Assembly: GCA_964599885.1 (NCBI GenBank)
Contig: CAZRHH010000004.1
Span: 43,429-107,428 of the forward strand
Length of the DNA stretch: 64,000 nucleotides
Source of the DNA: CAZRHH01 sp964599885
GTDB taxonomy: Bacteria; Chloroflexota; Dehalococcoidia; DSTF01; JACRBR01
Direction of reading: 5' to 3'
Part shown: positions 8,918 through 17,591 of the stretch, one piece after another
Position numbering within the stretch: the stretch's first letter is position 1
Layout: each line of letters starts with the position of its first letter
The notes under the pieces: model-generated
Seen by the model: the letters and a program-made list of their open reading frames with translations, nothing else
Told to the model about the DNA's origin: nothing
Database searches by the model: none
Position numbers and translations under genes: made by a program

Positions 8918-11656
8918 TCAGGCGGCGTCGGGTTGAGCGCGTTCCCGCTCGAAGAGCTTCGTGATGTCTTGGGGCTGCATGGGCTTGGCGAAGAGGAAGC
9001 CCTGACCCAGCTCGCAGTCCAAAGCTTGCAACCTGGACAGCTGGGCTCCTCGCTCGATGCCTTCGGCGACAACTTCGAGGTCGAGCGTCTTGCCGAGCTC
9101 AATGATCGCCCTGGCGATCTCCTTCTGGTTGACGCTCGTACCCAGGTCGTCGATGAACGACTTGTCGATCTTCAGGAAGTCGAACGGGAACTGCCGGAGG
9201 TAGCTCAATGATGAGTAACCGGTGCCAAAGTCATCGATCGCGAGACCAACACCCAGTTCCTTGAGCTCCCGCAGGCGGACCAGCATCAGGTTGACGTCAT
9301 ACATCATGACGCTCTCGGTGATCTCCAGGATGAGCCGGCGCGGTTCCAGGCCCGTCTCGGCCAGCACGGTGCGCACGTCTTCAACGAAGGACGGTGCGTC
9401 GAGCTGTTTGGCGGAAACATTCACGCTCATCGTCCAGACTGGGTTGGACGGGAACTGCTGCTGCCACTGAAACGCCTGCGCGCACGCCTGCCGGAGGATC
9501 CAGAGCCCCAGCGGGAGGATTGCGCCCGACTCCTCGGCGAGCGGGATGAACTCCTGGGGTGGCACCAACCCTCTCCGCGGGTGCTGCCATCGCACCAGCG
9601 CCTCGACGCCGTAGAGTTCGCCCTGCTTCAGCAGAAAGATCGGCTGGTAGTGAAGGACGAACTCTTCTCGCTCCACAGCGCGCGGGAGATCGGCCAGTAG
9701 TTCCAGGCGCTCGCTAAGCGACGTCTCCATGCTCAACTCGAACACCCGGTAGCAGCCCTTGCCGTGCGCTTTCGCGACGTACATCGCGATGTCGGCACGC
9801 CGAAGGAGCGTCTCCGCCTCCAGTTCCTGCGGCTGCTGCTCGGTCATCGCGATGCCGAGGCTCGCGCGCACGAGAAGTTCCTTCGCGTCGACGTCAAACG
9901 ACCGGGCGAGCGATTCGAGTACGCGATCCGCGACAGCGGTCGCATCCTCCACCGAGTCGATGTCTTCGAGCAGAATCGCGAACTCGTCTCCGCCAAGGCG
10001 CGCCAGCGTGTCGGCGGGCCGCAGACAACCGGTCACGCGCTCGCCCACCTGCGCCAGCACCAGGTCACCCGACGTGTGCCCGAACCTGTCGTTGATACTC
10101 TTGAAATCGTCCAGGTCCAGAAAGAGCACGGCCACCTGCGTACGTGACCGCGACCGTCGCGCCAGCGCGTGATCCAGCCGATCGGCGAATCCGGTGCGGT
10201 TCGCAAGCCGCGTCAGCGGATCGTGCAAGGTCTGGTGTCGGAGCTGGTCCTCGAGTCGTTTTCGCTCGGTCATGTCGCGGACGTTGAGTACGAGCCCGCC
10301 GATCGCCGGGTTCGCACATTGGTCGCTGCCGGTGAACTCCAGATAACGCCAGATCCCGTCGCTGTCGCGCAGGCGCCCTTCACCTGTGATCGTGCCCGCC
10401 GGCTTCATCATCAAGTCCCCAAGGGTCGCGACGAACTGGGCGCGGTCGTCTGGATGTACGAAGTCGACGAGCTTTGCGGCGACAACCTGATCCGGATCGT
10501 AGCCGAGCACGCGCCGCACGGCGGGGCTCTGGTAGAGCACTGTCGTATCCGGACTGATGACTGTGATCAGATCGGACGCGTTCTGCACGAGCGACCGAAA
10601 TCGCTCTTCGCTGCGCCAGCGTTCGGTGATGTCGTGGATGATGAATACCGTCCCGACCCACTCACCAAGGTGGTCGAGCAGCTTCGAGCTCGACAGGATG
10701 GCGGCGCGCAACGATCCGTCGCTGCCCTCGTGGATCACCTCCAGCTCATGCTCGCCCTCGGGATCGCGCAGTCGCTCGAGCGCACCATCGCCCCAGCGCT
10801 GATCCAGCTCATCGAGTGACGTGCCCACCATGCTGCGACTCATTCCCCACACCGCTTGAGCCGACTCGTTCGCTACGCGCACCGTACCGTCTCGGTCGGT
10901 CACCAGCAGACCCTCCGCCATCGTGTCAATGATCTGCCGCGCCGCGAGGGCTGGCGTGATGTCGATGATGCGGTATCGCCAAATGTAGTACGTCGCGATC
11001 GCGACATAACCCAAAATGAAGATGTACCCGAAGGGATACACGCCGATGTGCATTGCTGCCAGAAAGTCGACCGTGGCCGGCAGGGCCACGGCCAGCGCCA
11101 CAAGCCGCAGCCGCATGCGCTTCTTGTGCGTGACGGACTGTGTCGCCTGCTGCCCCATCCGATAGAGCACGCCGCCGCCGACGAAGAACAGCCCGTAATA
11201 GGGAATGAGGAACTTCCCGGCGGGACCGTAGATCGGGTAGTAGCCCCAGAAGTATTCGTGGATTCCGCTCAGCAACAGATCGGAGCCCAATGCAAGCGCC
11301 GCGAACACACTCGAGACGGCGAGCCCGATGATGATGCCCGCACGCATCGCGCGGAGCTTTGAACTCCCGTTCGCAGCATGTATGAATGCAAACACAGGGA
11401 CGAACACCGTCCCGACCATGGAGATCTTCACCCAGACGAGCGCGACGTCGGGGTCGTGCGTGGAATTGGCGCCGCCGAGGCCCATCAGCCAGACGCCGAT
11501 TGGCAACGTCATCAACAGCAGCGTTACGCTCTGAGTGGACCCGCGCTCACGTCTCCACGTGCCGAGACCGAACACCCAGTTCAGGGCGCCCACAACGATG
11601 ACAGGTACGGCGTACCAGCTAAAGAAGTAAGCGGAGGGGTCCAGGAACTCGTTCAT
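8918..11656 (-). CDS. Membrane-bound PAS-GGDEF-EAL cyclic-di-GMP signalling protein
   Basis: 912 aa. An N-terminal seven-helix membrane sensor (about residues 10-225, histidine-kinase 7TM type) is followed by two PAS domains (about 230-345 and 350-470), a GGDEF domain (about 480-640) and an EAL domain (about 655-905). The GGDEF motif RLGGDEFAILLED and the EAL motif VEALVRWQHP are both intact, as is DDFGTGYSSL, so it could both make and degrade c-di-GMP. It stands alone, between two orphan copies of the PH-gene tail and on the opposite strand, and is likely part of the inserted material. Confidence 0.92.
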   Translation of the reverse strand: MNEFLDPSAYFFSWYAVPVIVVGALNWVFGLGTWRRERGSTQSVTLLLMTLPIGVWLMGLGGANSTHDPDVALVWVKISMVGTVFVPVFAFIHAANGSSKLRAMRAGIIIGLAVSSVFAALALGSDLLLSGIHEYFWGYYPIYGPAGKFLIPYYGLFFVGGGVLYRMGQQATQSVTHKKRMRLRLVALAVALPATVDFLAAMHIGVYPFGYIFILGYVAIATYYIWRYRIIDITPALAARQIIDTMAEGLLVTDRDGTVRVANESAQAVWGMSRSMVGTSLDELDQRWGDGALERLRDPEGEHELEVIHEGSDGSLRAAILSSSKLLDHLGEWVGTVFIIHDITERWRSEERFRSLVQNASDLITVISPDTTVLYQSPAVRRVLGYDPDQVVAAKLVDFVHPDDRAQFVATLGDLMMKPAGTITGEGRLRDSDGIWRYLEFTGSDQCANPAIGGLVLNVRDMTERKRLEDQLRHQTLHDPLTRLANRTGFADRLDHALARRSRSRTQVAVLFLDLDDFKSINDRFGHTSGDLVLAQVGERVTGCLRPADTLARLGGDEFAILLEDIDSVEDATAVADRVLESLARSFDVDAKELLVRASLGIAMTEQQPQELEAETLLRRADIAMYVAKAHGKGCYRVFELSMETSLSERLELLADLPRAVEREEFVLHYQPIFLLKQGELYGVEALVRWQHPRRGLVPPQEFIPLAEESGAILPLGLWILRQACAQAFQWQQQFPSNPVWTMSVNVSAKQLDAPSFVEDVRTVLAETGLEPRRLILEITESVMMYDVNLMLVRLRELKELGVGLAIDDFGTGYSSLSYLRQFPFDFLKIDKSFIDDLGTSVNQKEIARAIIELGKTLDLEVVAEGIERGAQLSRLQALDCELGQGFLFAKPMQPQDITKLFERERAQPDAA

Positions 11657-11955
11657 CGGCGGCTGACCTCGGCAGTCCGAACGTCAACTGACCCGCAAAG
11701 GCTCGGCTGCGGGTCAGGGTCAGTCAGGCACATGCCGAACGAGTATCGACCGAACGGAGCACCGAATGAAGGGGCGGTCAGGTATCTGAATAGTCAGAAG
11801 AGTGCAGTTCCGACTCGATCAGCTCACCACCGTCGTTCACGCTTGCCGGGACAAAGAACGCGATCGCGAGCGGACTCGGGGCCGGTGATCGATCCGAGAT
11901 TGGGGCGGGCTTTCGGCACTGGAGGGTGGAGACTGGACGGTTGACCTCCGCTCCT
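11657..11955 (+). other. Intergenic stretch with second orphan PH-gene tail
   Basis: Contains the orphan tail at 11850-11888 and a CT/GA-rich stretch at about 11920-11940 resembling other intergenic heptamer repeats (CTGGAGGGTGGAG). No gene recognised. Confidence 0.6.
11850..11888 (+). pseudogene. Orphan 3' end of the PH-domain gene (copy 3)
   Basis: Thirteen codons including TGA read DKERDRERTRGR, matching the last residues of the PH-domain protein (DKERDRERMRGR) with mostly third-base changes. Weaker similarity may extend 15-20 bases upstream. Same orientation as the intact gene and copy 2. Confidence 0.78.
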
Positions 11956-12594
11956 TCAGTCCACCGAGCGCCAAGCTAAACCCACATGGATGCCGTGTCC
12001 GATCGAGTCGTCGATTTGTCGATGCAGCGTGAGGGCTACAATCCGATCGTCGGAAACGTTGTAAGGATTTCTGACATCCGGCTCCCCAAGAACCGGCCCC
12101 ATCGCATCGCCGGTGGGTTTCCACAACATCACCCAATTGCGGGTGGGAGAGCATCGCCACGTGAGATCCACCTCGACTGGCCCGGGCGGGAGCTGGGTGT
12201 GCACCCGCGTAAGCGCCAGCCGGATGCGTTCCTTCCATGCCTTCTGGGTCGATCCGCTGCCTGCATCTACGACCGCTTGAACCCACGAATCGGCCAAACT
12301 TTCGACAGCCGGCTCGGCGCGACCGATTGAGACTTCCGAGCCACCGCCGACGCGTTTTATCGCGCGAACCATCACGAAGCGGCGCCAGCCCAAATGACTC
12401 ACTATGGGCGTGAGGTAATTTTCGAGGTCGTGGTGCCTGAGCAGGCGGCTCGGATCGAGAACGTCGACGACAAGATCGAGGTAAAGCTGTTCACCCTCGG
12501 GAATGTCATCCATGAGCAAGAGCTCACGCAACCCCAGGAGATACGCCCGCATGCGCACTTGGGAAGGATGGTCCTGCCGCTCCCATGTTGCCAA
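11956..12594 (-). CDS. Hypothetical protein, possibly 5' truncated
   Basis: 212 aa from a TTG codon at 12594. The frame stays open, with protein-like sequence (for example WEFGATYCSHTG), up to a stop overlapping the end of dnaN but contains no ATG, GTG or TTG there, so the annotated start may be wrong or the true N-terminus may be lost. I recognise no sure family. The stretch HHDLENYLTPIVSHLG followed later by DDRIVALTLHR faintly resembles the Asp-containing motifs of RusA-like resolvases; this is weak. The GC content is lower than that of dnaN, in line with the inserted segment it belongs to. Confidence 0.5.
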   Translation of the reverse strand: MATWERQDHPSQVRMRAYLLGLRELLLMDDIPEGEQLYLDLVVDVLDPSRLLRHHDLENYLTPIVSHLGWRRFVMVRAIKRVGGGSEVSIGRAEPAVESLADSWVQAVVDAGSGSTQKAWKERIRLALTRVHTQLPPGPVEVDLTWRCSPTRNWVMLWKPTGDAMGPVLGEPDVRNPYNVSDDRIVALTLHRQIDDSIGHGIHVGLAWRSVD

Positions 12595-12691
12595 GAGCGG
12601 CGAAATCCCGGTGTGGCTACAGTAGGTGGCGCCGAACTCCCAACGCTGGGGCAGCGGAGCGGTGTCCGAGTTCCACGAAGTGTCTAGCCAG

Positions 12692-13825
12692 CTACCACTG
12701 CACGAACATGGGCATCACGACGTGGACGTAGTTGTCGGATTCGAGTGGGCGGATGACGGCGGGTTGTGACGGGCCCGTCGTTTCGAGGGCGACGCGGCCA
12801 CCGTCGAGCACCTGCAGCACTTCTTGCAGATACTTGCCGTTCAGGGCGATCTTCGACGGCTCGCCTTCGACGACGGCGTCGAGCTCGCCCTGGTTGTCGC
12901 CGATCTCTTCGGCGCGGGCCGACAGCGCCATGTGTCCGGGCGTTCCGTCTTCGCCGGCTTCGAACGTGATGCGGACGATGCCGCTGCCGTCACGCGCGAA
13001 GATCGACGCGATCTTCGTCTCCTGCAGGAAGTCGCGCACTTCGACGACGGCGCGGCTGCCCCATTCTTTCGGCAGCAGGCGGCTGTAGTCGGGGAACGTG
13101 CCCTGGATGAGCTGCGCGACGAGCTCGACATCCTTCAGCCGGAACAGCACCTGCGTCTTCGTGGCGTTGAACGTCATCGTGACGGGCTCTTCCTGATCCT
13201 GGAGCAGGCGGTTCAACTCGCCGAGCGCCTTCGCCGGGACGATCACTTCTTGCTTCTCCGGCGCCTTCTTCTTGAGCTTGAGGTGGCGCACCGCGAGCCG
13301 GAACCCGTCGGTGGCGGCGAACGTCAGCTGATCGTTCTCGACGACGAGATGCACGCCGGTGAGTACCGGCCGCGAGTCGTCGGTGGCGGCGGAGAAGACG
13401 ACCTGCGTAGTCGCCTCGCGCAGCGCCTTGGGATCGATTTCGAGCGATCCGCCGTCTTCGACAGCCGGGATCGCCGGGAAGTCGTCGGCATCGATGCCGC
13501 CGATCGTGGCCTCGTTGCGCGCGCATTTCACCTTGAGCTGCTTCGAGCGGGCGGGCAGCGTGAACTCGATTTTTTCAGACGGAAGCGAGTTTACGAAGTC
13601 CGTCAGCAGGCGCGCGGGGACTGTGATGGCCCCCTCTTCTTCTATCTGGCCGCCGATCCAGCAGCTCAGCGCGATGTCGAGATTCGTCGCCGCCAGCTTG
13701 ATGCGGCCATGCTCCGTCGTGATCAGCACGTTCGCCGTAATCGGCAGCGTGCTGCGCAGCGCGACCGCGCGACCGACGATTCCGAGACCTCGCGCGAGGT
13801 TCTCCTGTAGACACGTAACCTTCAT
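12692..13825 (-). CDS. dnaN: DNA polymerase III sliding clamp (beta subunit)
   Basis: 377 aa from the ATG at 13825, preceded by AGGTGAGCGCT; the frame runs on to another ATG at 13846. It forms the ring-shaped dimer that tethers the replicative polymerase to DNA. Three clamp domains are recognisable: MKVTCLQENLARGL and ANVLITTEHGRIKLAATNLD at the N-terminus, SRPVLTGVHLVVENDQLTFAATDGFRLA in the middle, and the family C-terminus PVIRPLESDNYVHVVMPM. dnaA and recF are not adjacent in this window, so it is not in the usual origin-side cluster. Confidence 0.97.
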   Translation of the reverse strand: MKVTCLQENLARGLGIVGRAVALRSTLPITANVLITTEHGRIKLAATNLDIALSCWIGGQIEEEGAITVPARLLTDFVNSLPSEKIEFTLPARSKQLKVKCARNEATIGGIDADDFPAIPAVEDGGSLEIDPKALREATTQVVFSAATDDSRPVLTGVHLVVENDQLTFAATDGFRLAVRHLKLKKKAPEKQEVIVPAKALGELNRLLQDQEEPVTMTFNATKTQVLFRLKDVELVAQLIQGTFPDYSRLLPKEWGSRAVVEVRDFLQETKIASIFARDGSGIVRITFEAGEDGTPGHMALSARAEEIGDNQGELDAVVEGEPSKIALNGKYLQEVLQVLDGGRVALETTGPSQPAVIRPLESDNYVHVVMPMFVQW

Positions 13826-13855
13826 AGCGCTCACCTGTGTAACCATATTACGCGG

Positions 13856-13861
13856 AGTATA
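13856..13861 (-). promoter_or_regulatory. -10 box for dnaN
   Basis: Read on the minus strand, TATACT ends 9 nt before the first in-frame ATG (13846) and 30 nt before the preferred ATG (13825). A short-leader transcript starting near 13848 is likely, in which the AGGTGA site directs initiation at 13825. Confidence 0.5.
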
Positions 13862-14114
13862 AGACAGCCCTCAGGAAGCGACAATAGATCAACGCGCATG
13901 ATCATTTTCTTATGGATAGTAGGTTGTTCTTCGCTTCGCCGGGGCAGCGCAGCGTCTGCTGTCGCATCCGCTGCTTTCTGAAAAGGTGTTTTTCGGGGGA
14001 CACCCCCGCGCCCCCGGCAGGCGCTGCGCCCTGCACCCGCCGCGGCTGGTCGCTGGTCACTGGTGGGTGATCGGTGATCGGTGAAGCATGGCACGGGACG
14101 GCGAGGAGCACGAC

Positions 14115-14621
14115 TCAGATTACGCGGGAGTTGTCGAAGTACTGGACGGGGCCGCGCCAGCGGTCGTCGTTCCACGCGTGTTCTTCGTACTGGCCGTTGG
14201 TGTAGCGGCCGATGATGGCGCGCCAGAATGCATGGGCGCGGTCATTCGCGGCGAGCTCGCGCACCTGCCAGCGTGCGGGGTATTCGTCGAACATTTGGCG
14301 CGCCATCAACTCGCCCGCTCCGTGGCGGCGATACTTCTGCATCACGAAGAACTCGGCCACGTCCATCACTGGTTCGCCGCCATCGAGCGGTGCGTCGTCG
14401 CGCCGCACAAGCACGAAACCCGCCAGCTTGCCGCCGATGCGCAGCAGAAACGGATGGCGCGTCGCTTCCTCGAAGTAGCTGTCGAGGCGGTCGAAGCCGT
14501 AGCGGCCGTCGTCCTCGACGTCGGTGTCTTCCATCGACGTGAACTCGTAGATGTAGAGTTCGAGGAGGTTGCCGAGGATCTCGCGGTCTTCGGGACGGGC
14601 TTTGTTGATGGTGATGTTCAA
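14115..14621 (-). CDS. GNAT-family N-acetyltransferase
   Basis: 168 aa. The frame could begin at a GTG (14648), but those codons lie inside a CACAGAGGC-type repeat; I prefer TTG 14621, preceded by GGTGAAAAA. The acetyl-CoA-binding motif A is MQKYRRHGAGELMARQMF (Q/RxxGxG/A type). A central pattern YIYEFTSME and late AFWRAIIGRYTNG are typical of small-molecule acetyltransferases. Substrate unknown. Confidence 0.82.
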   Translation of the reverse strand: MNITINKARPEDREILGNLLELYIYEFTSMEDTDVEDDGRYGFDRLDSYFEEATRHPFLLRIGGKLAGFVLVRRDDAPLDGGEPVMDVAEFFVMQKYRRHGAGELMARQMFDEYPARWQVRELAANDRAHAFWRAIIGRYTNGQYEEHAWNDDRWRGPVQYFDNSRVI

Positions 14622-14775
14622 TTTTTCACCACAGGGGCACAGAGGCACAGAGGATTCATTTGGATGGGAAGGGCGATCTCGCTGAATTCGAGCCTTGCGA
14701 TGACCGAGGAGGACGAACCTAAAGGTTCTTCGTGCGTTGATGGTGCAGGAATTCGGCGGTTGCGCCTGCCCGACC

Positions 14776-14802
14776 GGGACGGACCTGAAGGTTCGTCCCT
14801 AC
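14776..14802 (-). repeat. GTAG-headed REP-like hairpin
   Basis: On the minus strand it reads GTAGGGACGAACCT, a TC loop, then AGGTCCGTCCC. An identical copy is at 40521-40547. A decayed relative lies at 14711-14732. See also 31363, 31468, 33221, 18416, 24531, 42867. Confidence 0.7.
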
Positions 14803-14851
14803 CTCGATGCGGGGCGCCCGACCTCTCACTCCCCACCTCTCACCGTCCCAA

Positions 14852-15577
14852 CTACCGCGCCGTCCAGCCGCCGTCTACTACGAGGGAGTGGCCGGTGACG
14901 AATGACGCGTCGTCGGAGGCGAGGAAGAGGGCGACGGCGGCGACTTCCTCCGGCTTACCGAGGCGCCCGAGCGCCGAACCCTGCTCCATGTAGCCGCGCC
15001 CGCCGCCATCGGCGATCGGGTCGGTCATCGCGGTCTCGATCCAGCCGGGATTGATGCAATTGACGCGGACTCCGCGAGCGCCGTAGTTCGTGGCGTAGTG
15101 CTTCGTCAGGCCGATGACGCCGTGCTTGGCGGCCGTGTACCCGTCGGCGGGTGGAAAGGGCACGCTGATCAGGCCGAGCATCGACGACAGGTTGACGATG
15201 GAGCCCGTGCCCTTGACGGCCATCACCTCCGCACCATGCTTGAGACCGTAGTAGACGCCACTCAGGTTGATGGCGATCATCTTGTCCCAGGGGATGCCGG
15301 CACCGACACCGGCGTTGTTGACGAGCACATCGAGGGCGCCGTAGGCATCGAGTGTGGCGGCGATGGCAGCTTCGACCTGCGCCTCGTCCGACGTATCGCA
15401 GTGGTTGGTGATAGCGTTGGCGCCGATCTCAGCCGCCACCTTCGCTGCGGCGGCGTCGTCGATGTCGGAGACGACGACGCGGGCGCCCTCGGCGGCGAAG
15501 CGCAGCGCGATCGCGCGGCCGATGCCGTTGCCGGCGCCCGTAATCAGCGCGGATCTCCCTTGCAGTCGGTCGGCCAT
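14852..15577 (-). CDS. Short-chain dehydrogenase/reductase
   Basis: 241 aa from ATG 15577, preceded by GAGGAGACG; the longer open frame upstream is not protein-like. It has the classical SDR layout: TGAGNGIG nucleotide-binding motif near residue 12, DIDD after beta-2 (NAD preference likely because of the Asp), NNAG near residue 83, catalytic Ser in NLSSMLG, and the YTAAK active site (Tyr, Lys). The C-terminus SFVTGHSLVVDGGWTAR is family-typical. It likely oxidises a secondary alcohol or reduces a ketone; the substrate is unknown. Confidence 0.9.
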   Translation of the reverse strand: MADRLQGRSALITGAGNGIGRAIALRFAAEGARVVVSDIDDAAAAKVAAEIGANAITNHCDTSDEAQVEAAIAATLDAYGALDVLVNNAGVGAGIPWDKMIAINLSGVYYGLKHGAEVMAVKGTGSIVNLSSMLGLISVPFPPADGYTAAKHGVIGLTKHYATNYGARGVRVNCINPGWIETAMTDPIADGGGRGYMEQGSALGRLGKPEEVAAVALFLASDDASFVTGHSLVVDGGWTAR

Positions 15578-15652
15578 CGTCTCCTCACTTCGCTTCGGAA
15601 ACCTGGAACGTAGAACTTCGTACCGCGTGAGCGAACGGTCACGCCGCGATAC

Positions 15653-15676
15653 CGGGCGAACACGGGTGTTCGCCCC
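15653..15676. repeat. REP-like inverted repeat without GTAG head
   Basis: GGGCGAACAC followed after two bases by GTGTTCGCCCC. The stem matches those at 31363-31389 and 33221-33247, but the flanking TAC/GTA is replaced by AAC. Confidence 0.55.
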
Positions 15677-15908
15677 AACCGTGGTCGCGCAACGCAGACT
15701 CAGTGACGGGGCCACTCTATGACCGCGCCGACACTCTGCCACGCGGTGCCGCTTCACACCAACGCGGCGGGCGGCGATTGCTTGTCCGGACGGGGGTGGT
15801 CGCCCATACTTGAAGCAGCGCCGGAACGTCCGGCGCCTTCGCTTCCCCCGTGGCGGCATCCTCGCATCGGTCACGCTAAACCCGGGTGAAGCTTCAATTG
15901 GAGGCTCC

Positions 15909-16526
15909 GTGACTGTCGTCATCGGACTGACGGGCGGTATTGCCAGCGGCAAGTCGGTGGTGAGTCAGATGCTCGCCGAGCGCGGCGCGGCGATCATCGA
16001 CGCCGACAAGGTGGGCCACGAGGCCTACGCGCCGGGCAGCGATTGCCACGCGGCCGTCGTCGAGGCGTTCGGGCACGATATCGTTGCGCCCGACGGCGAG
16101 ATCGACCGCAAGGTGCTGGGTGGCAAGGTGTTCGGCAATCCGGCCGAGCGCAACCGGCTGGAGGCCATCGTTTGGCCCTGGATGCGCGAGACGATGAAGC
16201 AGCGCGTCGAGCAGTTTCGCCGAGACGGTGCGCCCGTTGTCGTGGTCGAGGCAGCGGTGCTCATCGAGGCTGACTGGGTGCCGATCGTCGACCAGGTGTG
16301 GCTGGTGACGGTGCCACCGGAGGTGGCGCGCGAGCGCATCATGAGCCGAAACGGGCTGACGGCCGAGCAGGCGGATCAGCGCATCAACGCGCAGCTTACC
16401 AACGAGCAGCGCGCGAAGCACGCACACGTGATCATCGAAAATAGCGGCACGCTCGACGCACTGCGCGAGCGTGTGGTTGCGGAGTGGGACGCACTGGCAG
16501 CGACGGCCCCGGGGAGGGACGCATGA
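15909..16526 (+). CDS. coaE: Dephospho-CoA kinase
   Basis: 205 aa from GTG 15909, with GGAGGCTCC immediately before it. It phosphorylates the 3'-OH of dephospho-CoA in the last step of coenzyme A synthesis. The P-loop is GLTGGIASGKS at residues 5-15, followed by DADKVGHEAY, a substrate-binding motif, and later VVVVEAAVLIEADW and RIMSRNGLT. The second CoA gene of the window, coaD, is 27 kb away. The stop codon overlaps the next gene in an ATGA arrangement, which indicates translational coupling. Confidence 0.95.
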   Translation: MTVVIGLTGGIASGKSVVSQMLAERGAAIIDADKVGHEAYAPGSDCHAAVVEAFGHDIVAPDGEIDRKVLGGKVFGNPAERNRLEAIVWPWMRETMKQRVEQFRRDGAPVVVVEAAVLIEADWVPIVDQVWLVTVPPEVARERIMSRNGLTAEQADQRINAQLTNEQRAKHAHVIIENSGTLDALRERVVAEWDALAATAPGRDA

Positions 16527-17428
16527 CGACGGAAGAAGCGACGGCCGAGGATACCGGCTTCAAGCAGTACAACATCGAGGAGTATCACGCGCACGTCGAG
16601 CCGTACTACGTGCCGACGGGCGACGAGGTAGAGCTGTTCCAGGCGGCGTTTGACTCCCGCGTACCGGTGCTGCTCAAGGGTCCGACAGGCTGCGGCAAGA
16701 CGCGCTTCGTCGAGTACATGGCGTGGAAGCTGGGTCGGCCGCTCTCGATCATCAAGGGGGGTTCGGGCAAGGACGCGGGCGAGATGGGGCAGGCGTTGCC
16801 GCTGATCACCGTCGCCTGCCACGAAGACTTGACGGCCAGCGATCTCGTCGGGCGCTACCTGCTCGAAGGCGAAAGCACGCGCTGGATCGACGGGCCGCTG
16901 ACACGCGCCGTGAAAGCCGGCGCGATCTGCTACCTGGACGAAGTCGTCGAGGCGCGCAAAGACACGACGGTGCTCATCCACCCGCTGACCGACCACCGGC
17001 GCGTGCTGCCGATCGAGAAGCGCGGCCAGATTCTCGAGGCGCGCGAGGGATTCCTCCTCGTCATCTCCTACAACCCGGGGTATCAGAGTGCGCTCAAAGA
17101 TCTCAAGCACAGCACACGCCAGCGCTTCATCTCGATCGAGTTCACCCACCCGCGCAAGGAGCTGGAAGCGAAGATCATCGCGCACGAGAGCGGCGTCTCG
17201 GAGGAGATCGCGACGGACCTGGCGAAGCTCGGCGAGAAGGTGCGCAACCTGCGCGAGCACGGGCTAAGCGAGGGCGTCAGCACGCGGCTGCTGATCTACA
17301 CGGGCAAGCTGATCGAGAAGGGCATCCCGGCTCGGCGCGCTTGCCAGGTCGGCGTCGTCTGGGCGCTAACGGACGATGCCGACGTGCAGCGCAGCATCGA
17401 GGAAGTCGCAAGCTCGATCTTTGAGTGA
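16523..17428 (+). CDS. MoxR/CbbQ/NorQ-type AAA+ ATPase
   Basis: 301 aa; ATG 16523 overlaps the coaE stop (ATGA), with GGGGAGGGACGC as ribosome site. Walker A is GPTGCGKT, Walker B CYLDEV, with arginine-finger region STRQRF. The pattern HEDLTASDLVGRYLLEG is typical of the CbbQ/NirQ/NorQ subgroup, whose members activate metalloenzymes (Rubisco, nitric oxide reductase, CO dehydrogenase, gas vesicles) together with a von Willebrand A-domain partner. No vWA (CbbO/NorD) gene follows here, so the client enzyme is unknown. Confidence 0.9.
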   Translation: MTTEEATAEDTGFKQYNIEEYHAHVEPYYVPTGDEVELFQAAFDSRVPVLLKGPTGCGKTRFVEYMAWKLGRPLSIIKGGSGKDAGEMGQALPLITVACHEDLTASDLVGRYLLEGESTRWIDGPLTRAVKAGAICYLDEVVEARKDTTVLIHPLTDHRRVLPIEKRGQILEAREGFLLVISYNPGYQSALKDLKHSTRQRFISIEFTHPRKELEAKIIAHESGVSEEIATDLAKLGEKVRNLREHGLSEGVSTRLLIYTGKLIEKGIPARRACQVGVVWALTDDADVQRSIEEVASSIFE

Positions 17429-17591
17429 GGGTCGGTTGGACGCGGGAAGCAGGAAGCTAGATCGCAACGAGTAGGTAACAGGGCGCCGGCTCAGCGAGCG
17501 TCCGCCCGAGTGCCGAACGCGTATCGATGGGAGCGACCGGATGCATCCGGTGACTGCTCGACAGCGCGATGATCATGGAGGGGTATTGAGG

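Noticed and set aside
11956..12594. RusA-type Holliday junction resolvase
   Set aside because: Only two short Asp-containing stretches resemble the family; spacing and remaining sequence do not convince.
14622..14648. Longer GNAT start at 14648
   Set aside because: The extra codons lie inside a dispersed CACAGAGGC repeat; the TTG at 14621 has a plausible ribosome site.
15580..15952. N-terminal extension of the SDR
   Set aside because: Arg-rich, not conserved-looking, overlaps the coaE promoter region; ATG 15577 has a good ribosome site and starts the fold normally.
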